The notes beneath the pieces are model-generated. The model was not told the DNA's origin. It did no database searches and worked only from the letters and a program-made list of their open reading frames with translations. A stretch of 17,942 nt of DNA from CAHJXF01 sp038254545 (lineage in GTDB: Bacteria; Pseudomonadota; Gammaproteobacteria; Burkholderiales; Burkholderiaceae_D): positions 1 through 17,942 of the forward strand of contig JBBSGB010000060.1 in assembly GCA_038254545.1 (NCBI GenBank), given 5' to 3'. Shown here in pieces: positions 14,507 through 17,942 of the stretch. Position 1 is the stretch's first letter. Every line of letters starts with the position of its first letter. A program made the position numbers and the translations under genes.

Positions 14507-14528
14507 TATTTAACGATATAGTAAAATA
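14507..14528. promoter_or_regulatory. Candidate ArsR operator
   Basis: TATTTAAC and GTAAAATA form an 8-bp inverted repeat with one mismatch around a 6-base GATATA centre. The repeat sits in a strikingly AT-rich island of otherwise GC-rich DNA, upstream of the VOC-ArsR-SRPBCC operon, and overlaps the predicted -10 region. AT-rich interrupted palindromes of this type are typical ArsR-family operators. Confidence 0.5.
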
Positions 14529-14542
14529 AATGGCCTAGTCAA
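14513..14542 (-). promoter_or_regulatory. Candidate sigma-70 promoter of the VOC-ArsR-SRPBCC operon
   Basis: A -35 element TTGACT (14537-14542, 5 of 6 consensus bases) is followed on the minus strand by either TATATC (16-base spacer) or TATCGT (18-base spacer). The choice of -10 is ambiguous. Transcription would begin about 20-25 bases before the GTG start codon. Confidence 0.5.
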
Positions 14543-14604
14543 GCAGATTCGTTGGCATCGCGAGATGTGGTGGTGCCTTCGGCGGCCCCAGAAGGAAGGA
14601 GCCC

Positions 14605-15834
14605 TCAATGCGGAGCCGCGAGCCGCTCCATGAATCGCTCGCATTGCGCGAGTTGCTCGAGCGCAACGAATTCGTCGGGCGCATGCGCCTGCGCGATGTC
14701 GCCGGGGCCGCAGATCACCGTCGGAATGCCGATCTGCTGGAACAATCCCGCCTCGGTCCCGTACGAAACCTTGCCCACCGCGTCGTTGCGCGAGAGTTGC
14801 CGCGCGAGCCTGACGATCGCGTCGTCCTCGTGCGCGACGAGACCTTCGGTCGAGCTCTCCCAGGTCATCTCGATCTTCGCGACGGCGTCGGCGCTCTTCA
14901 TCTCGGCTTCGAGCTGCTTCGCGTAGTCGCAGATCTCCGCGTACAGCGCATCCGCCGAGGCCGACGGCAAGGTGCGCATGTCGAACTGCACTTCGCATTC
15001 CTTGGGGATCACGTTGGCCGCGATGCCGCCGCGGATCACGCCGGTGGACAGCGTCGAGTAGGGCACGTTGAAGCCGTAGTCGCGCACTTCGGTCGCGGCC
15101 AGGCGGTCCGCAATGTCGCGTATGAAGACGATCAGCGTGGCCGCGTATTCGATCGCGTTGACGCCATGCGTGACATAGCTCGAATGCGCCTCGCGCCCGT
15201 GCACGTGGCAACGAAACCGATGCGTGCCCTTGTGCGCGATGATCGGTTGCATGCTGGTCGGCTCACCGACGATGCAGCCTGCAGCGACGAGGCCGATCGC
15301 TTCGATGTCGGCCAGCAGGCCGCGTACGCCGATGCAGCCGATCTCTTCGTCGTATGACAGCGAATAGTGGATCGGCGCGGCGAGCGTGCCCGCGTTGATC
15401 GCGTCGAGAAAACGCGGCGCGTGAGCCAGCGCGATGCCGACGAAACCCTTCATGTCGGCCGAGCCGCGTGCGTACAGCTTGTCGTCCGCGATCGTCGCGG
15501 TGAAGGGATCGGTACTCCACTCCTGCCCATCGACTGGCACCGTATCGGTATGGCCTGAAAGGATCAGGCCGGGCTTCGCGCCTTCACCGAGCGTCGCGAA
15601 GAGGTTGGCCTTGACCCCTTTCGCGTCGTAGGTCAGGCGCGTCTTCGCGCCGAGCTTTTCCAGATGGTCGCGCGCCCATTCGATCAGCCCCAGATTCGAA
15701 TCGCGCGACGTGGTGTTGAACGCGATTAGGCGCTCGATCATCGCGAGCGCTTCTTTCGAGGGGGCCTGTTCGGGAGACCGGGTCTCCGTGACGCTGCAAG
15801 GTGACGGCGCAGTGGTTTGAAGTCGCGTATTCAT
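14605..15834 (-). CDS. argE: Acetylornithine deacetylase-like M20 amidohydrolase
   Basis: Cytosolic di-zinc hydrolase, 409 residues, best matching ArgE, which releases acetate from N-acetylornithine in arginine synthesis. Metal and catalytic motifs of the M20 family are complete: SGHTDTVP (H95, D97), SADMKGF (bridging D127), YDEEIG (catalytic base E163, ligand E164), GEPTSM (E191) and the C-terminal AQAHAPDEF (H384). The dimerisation lid region holds GVNAIEYAA and the RGGIAANVIP block. About 28 residues precede the usual family start, but the ATG at 15834 has GAAGG 4 bases upstream. It lies 31 bases after the dppF-like stop on the same strand, so it is probably part of the peptide-transporter operon. 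That context leaves open a role as a dipeptidase or N-acyl amino-acid deacylase rather than arginine synthesis. Confidence 0.88.
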   Translation of the reverse strand: MNTRLQTTAPSPCSVTETRSPEQAPSKEALAMIERLIAFNTTSRDSNLGLIEWARDHLEKLGAKTRLTYDAKGVKANLFATLGEGAKPGLILSGHTDTVPVDGQEWSTDPFTATIADDKLYARGSADMKGFVGIALAHAPRFLDAINAGTLAAPIHYSLSYDEEIGCIGVRGLLADIEAIGLVAAGCIVGEPTSMQPIIAHKGTHRFRCHVHGREAHSSYVTHGVNAIEYAATLIVFIRDIADRLAATEVRDYGFNVPYSTLSTGVIRGGIAANVIPKECEVQFDMRTLPSASADALYAEICDYAKQLEAEMKSADAVAKIEMTWESSTEGLVAHEDDAIVRLARQLSRNDAVGKVSYGTEAGLFQQIGIPTVICGPGDIAQAHAPDEFVALEQLAQCERFMERLAAPH

Positions 15835-15865
15835 GATGCCTTCTCATGCTGCAAGGAAAGGCATT

Positions 15866-16996
15866 TTACGCCTCGGACGACGACAGCCCGTGGCTTGCGC
15901 CTGCGTGCGTGACGGGACCGATGATCTCCGCGCGAAGATCGTTGAGATGACACGCCGATGCATGGCCGTTCCCGACCGGCTTGAGCGGCGGTCGTTCGCG
16001 GCTGCACCGCTGATCCGGCACGTCCTTCGCGCGCGGACAACGCGGATGAAAATGGCAGCCGGAAGGCGGGTCCAGCGGCGATGGAATTTCGCCGCGTATG
16101 GTGGTGAAGACGCGTTTCCTCGCTTCGAGCATGGGCGTCTCCGCCAGCAGCGCCTGCGTGTACGGATGGTTGGGGCGCGCGAACAAATCGATCGTCGATG
16201 CCGACTCGACGATGCGACCGAGATACATGATCAACACGCGATCGGACAGATGCCGCACCACGCCAAGGTCGTGGCTGATGAACAGGTACGTGAGCTGCGG
16301 TTCCGAGTCGGCGGCAGTGGTGCCGATCGCGCCGTCGGCCGCATTTTCAACCGCGTTTGCGACATTCCGCAGTTGCATGAACAGATTGAGCACCTGCGCC
16401 TGGATCGATACGTCGAGCGCGGCGACGGCTTCGTCGCATACCAGCAACTCGGGCTCCACGGCGAGAGCGCGAGCGATGCCGATGCGTGCGCGCTGGCCGC
16501 CCGAGAACTGATGCGGATAGCGGCGCAACGCCGATGCATCGAGCCCGACGCGCGCGAGTAGATCAACCGCACGCAGGTGATGCTCTTTTTTTGGCCAGAG
16601 CCCGTGCGCGATCGGTGCCTCGCCGATCAGATCGACCACGCGCATGCGCGGGTTGAGCGATGCATACGGGTCCTGAAAAATCATCTGCACCGCGAGGCGC
16701 TGGCCGGCGTCCGCAGTCGATGCCGCATCCATCGGTTGTCCCTTCCACCAACGCGTGCCGGACGTGGGCGCATGAAGTCCCGCAACGATCCGGCCCAGCG
16801 TCGATTTGCCGCAGCCTGATTCGCCGACCAGTCCCACGACCTCGCCCTCGGCGATAAACAGGTCGACGCCGTCGACCGCATGGACCACGCGCGGATCGGC
16901 CTTTCGCCTGAGCGCGCTGGCGATGCGCGTGGAGAGGTCGGGGGTCTGAACGAATCGTTTCGAGACGCCGCGAAGTTCGAGCAGCGGCTTCGTCAC
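15866..16996 (-). CDS. dppF: Oligopeptide/dipeptide ABC transporter ATPase, DppF-like, GTG start
   Basis: Second ATPase of a peptide importer, acting at the cytosolic face; 376 residues. Motifs in order are Walker A GESGCGKS (58-65), Q-loop IFQDPYASLNP (106-116), signature FSGGQRARI (164-172), Walker B LLVCDEA (184-190) and H-loop ISHDL (240-244). The C-terminal oligopeptide-transporter region has four cysteines (C314, C320, C331, C349) in the GCHFHPRC arrangement; related Dpp ATPases use such cysteines for an iron-sulfur cluster. Two oddities stand out. The D-loop region reads DEAVAALD where DEPVSALD is usual. About 20 extra, acidic, Ala-rich residues (211-233) interrupt the segment before the H-loop. 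The GTG start shares GTGA with the upstream stop and has GAGG 7 bases before it. An extended start at 17029 is less likely because it overlaps the previous gene by 37 bases. Confidence 0.92.
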   Translation of the reverse strand: MTKPLLELRGVSKRFVQTPDLSTRIASALRRKADPRVVHAVDGVDLFIAEGEVVGLVGESGCGKSTLGRIVAGLHAPTSGTRWWKGQPMDAASTADAGQRLAVQMIFQDPYASLNPRMRVVDLIGEAPIAHGLWPKKEHHLRAVDLLARVGLDASALRRYPHQFSGGQRARIGIARALAVEPELLVCDEAVAALDVSIQAQVLNLFMQLRNVANAVENAADGAIGTTAADSEPQLTYLFISHDLGVVRHLSDRVLIMYLGRIVESASTIDLFARPNHPYTQALLAETPMLEARKRVFTTIRGEIPSPLDPPSGCHFHPRCPRAKDVPDQRCSRERPPLKPVGNGHASACHLNDLRAEIIGPVTHAGASHGLSSSEA

Positions 16997-17942
16997 GTGG
17001 TCGCCTCGACGTCGAGCGGATGAAAGCACCGCAGGCTGCGTCCCGATGCGTCGATCACCGAGGGTGGCTCGACCAGGCAGGCATCGGTCGCGCGCGTGCA
17101 GCGCGGGCGGAATGCGCAGCCCTGCGGCAGGTGCGCGAGCGATGGCGGCGTGCCGGGAATCTGTGCGAGCCGGCGCGAGCCGCGATTTTCACCGGTCGGA
17201 TCGCGCGAGGCTGCGGCGGCCGGCGTCGAGTCGATCAGCCCGCGCGTGTAAGGATGTCGCGGCGCTTCGAGAATCTCCGCGGTCGTGCCCGACTCGACGA
17301 TGCGGCCGGCGTACATCACGGCGACACGATCGGCGAGTCCCGCGACGACCGTGAGGTCGTGGGTGATCCAGATCAGCGCGGTACCCGATTCGCGAATCAG
17401 GGCCTGCATCTCGGCCAGGATCTGCGCCTGGATCGTCACGTCGAGCGCGGTGGTGGGCTCGTCGCAGATGATCAGGTCGGGATCGTTCAGCAAAGCGATC
17501 GCGATCGCAACGCGCTGGCGCATGCCTCCTGAGAGCTGATGCGGATACGCGGACAGGCGCTCGCGCGGGGACGCGATGCCGACCCGCGCAAGCGCTTCAA
17601 CGGCGCGCTCGCGCATCGCGCTGCGCGACAAATGTTTGGGTCCTTGATGCGCAGCTAGCGTCTCGACCATCTGCGTGGCGATCGAGAGCACCGGATTGAG
17701 CGTCATCATCGGATCCTGGAAGATCATCGCGATGCGGTCGCCGCGCAAACGGCGCATCGCGTCGTCGTCGAGGCCGAGCAGATCGATGCCGTCGAAGGCG
17801 ATGCGGCCTTCGATGATGCGGCCCGGCGGATCGATCAAGCGCAGGATCGACAAGCCGGTGACGGACTTGCCTGAGCCCGATTCTCCGACCAGGCCGAGCA
17901 CCTCGCCGTTCGCGACCGAAAGGTCGACCCCGTCGACCGCCC
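16993..17942 (-). CDS. dppD: Oligopeptide/dipeptide ABC transporter ATPase, DppD-like (5' end outside window)
   Basis: First ATPase of the same peptide importer; 315 residues are visible and the frame is open at the window edge, so the N-terminus is missing. Counting from the edge: Walker A GESGSGKS (19-26), Q-loop IFQDPMMTLNP (73-83), signature LSGGMRQRV (136-144), Walker B LIICDEPTTALD (156-167) and H-loop ITHDL (192-196). All catalytic residues are canonical, unlike the DppF partner. The C-terminal tail carries the family's four cysteines (275, 281, 288, 305) in GCAFRPRC...AC...RC order, a possible iron-sulfur site. The permease and substrate-binding genes would be expected upstream, beyond the window. 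Peptide size preference cannot be told. Confidence 0.93.
   Translation of the reverse strand, partial: AVDGVDLSVANGEVLGLVGESGSGKSVTGLSILRLIDPPGRIIEGRIAFDGIDLLGLDDDAMRRLRGDRIAMIFQDPMMTLNPVLSIATQMVETLAAHQGPKHLSRSAMRERAVEALARVGIASPRERLSAYPHQLSGGMRQRVAIAIALLNDPDLIICDEPTTALDVTIQAQILAEMQALIRESGTALIWITHDLTVVAGLADRVAVMYAGRIVESGTTAEILEAPRHPYTRGLIDSTPAAAASRDPTGENRGSRRLAQIPGTPPSLAHLPQGCAFRPRCTRATDACLVEPPSVIDASGRSLRCFHPLDVEATT

Noticed and set aside
14560..14604. Possible intrinsic terminator after argE
   Set aside because: Only a 6-bp stem with a G-U pair forms and no T-tract follows.

Overview
This is a GC-rich proteobacterial chromosome segment, probably from a betaproteobacterium or a related gammaproteobacterium. 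The evidence is the thiS-thiG-trmB order, an H-NOX/diguanylate cyclase pair, a ClsC-type lipoprotein phospholipase D and a Dpp-type peptide transporter. There are no integrases, insertion sequences, CRISPR arrays or phage genes. One tRNA gene is present. I cannot name the genus from sequence alone.

Layout. Positions 1-3983 (minus strand) hold an O-antigen ligase/polymerase-like membrane protein, then an H-NOX heme sensor and a GGDEF cyclase. The cyclase runs off the left edge. Positions 4172-5656 (plus) hold succinate-semialdehyde dehydrogenase gabD, which converges on a membrane-anchored GGDEF-EAL protein (5663-7177, minus). A tRNA-Gly(CCC) at 7358-7428 (minus) follows. Next on the minus strand come an AAC(6')-Ib-like acetyltransferase and a ClsC-like lipoprotein (7526-9774). 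Divergent from these, on the plus strand, is a tightly packed run: a ferritin-like diiron protein, thiS, thiG and trmB (10072-12728). Positions 12729-13179 hold no recognisable gene. A minus-strand operon of VOC protein, ArsR regulator and SRPBCC protein covers 13180-14481, with a candidate ArsR operator just upstream. The right end (14605-17942, minus) is dppD-dppF-argE, with dppD cut by the window edge.

How the genes work together. Three c-di-GMP genes lie close to a surface-polysaccharide enzyme, so NO- and c-di-GMP-controlled surface behaviour is a reasonable inference. The thiazole genes thiS and thiG overlap or abut a diiron ferritin-like gene, and no thiO or thiH lies beside them; this is the most unusual association in the window. 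The ArsR operon looks self-regulated. The Dpp ATPases and the M20 amidohydrolase appear to form a uptake-and-hydrolysis unit. Stop/start overlaps with non-ATG starts recur: TTGA at trmB and at arsR, GTGA at dppF.
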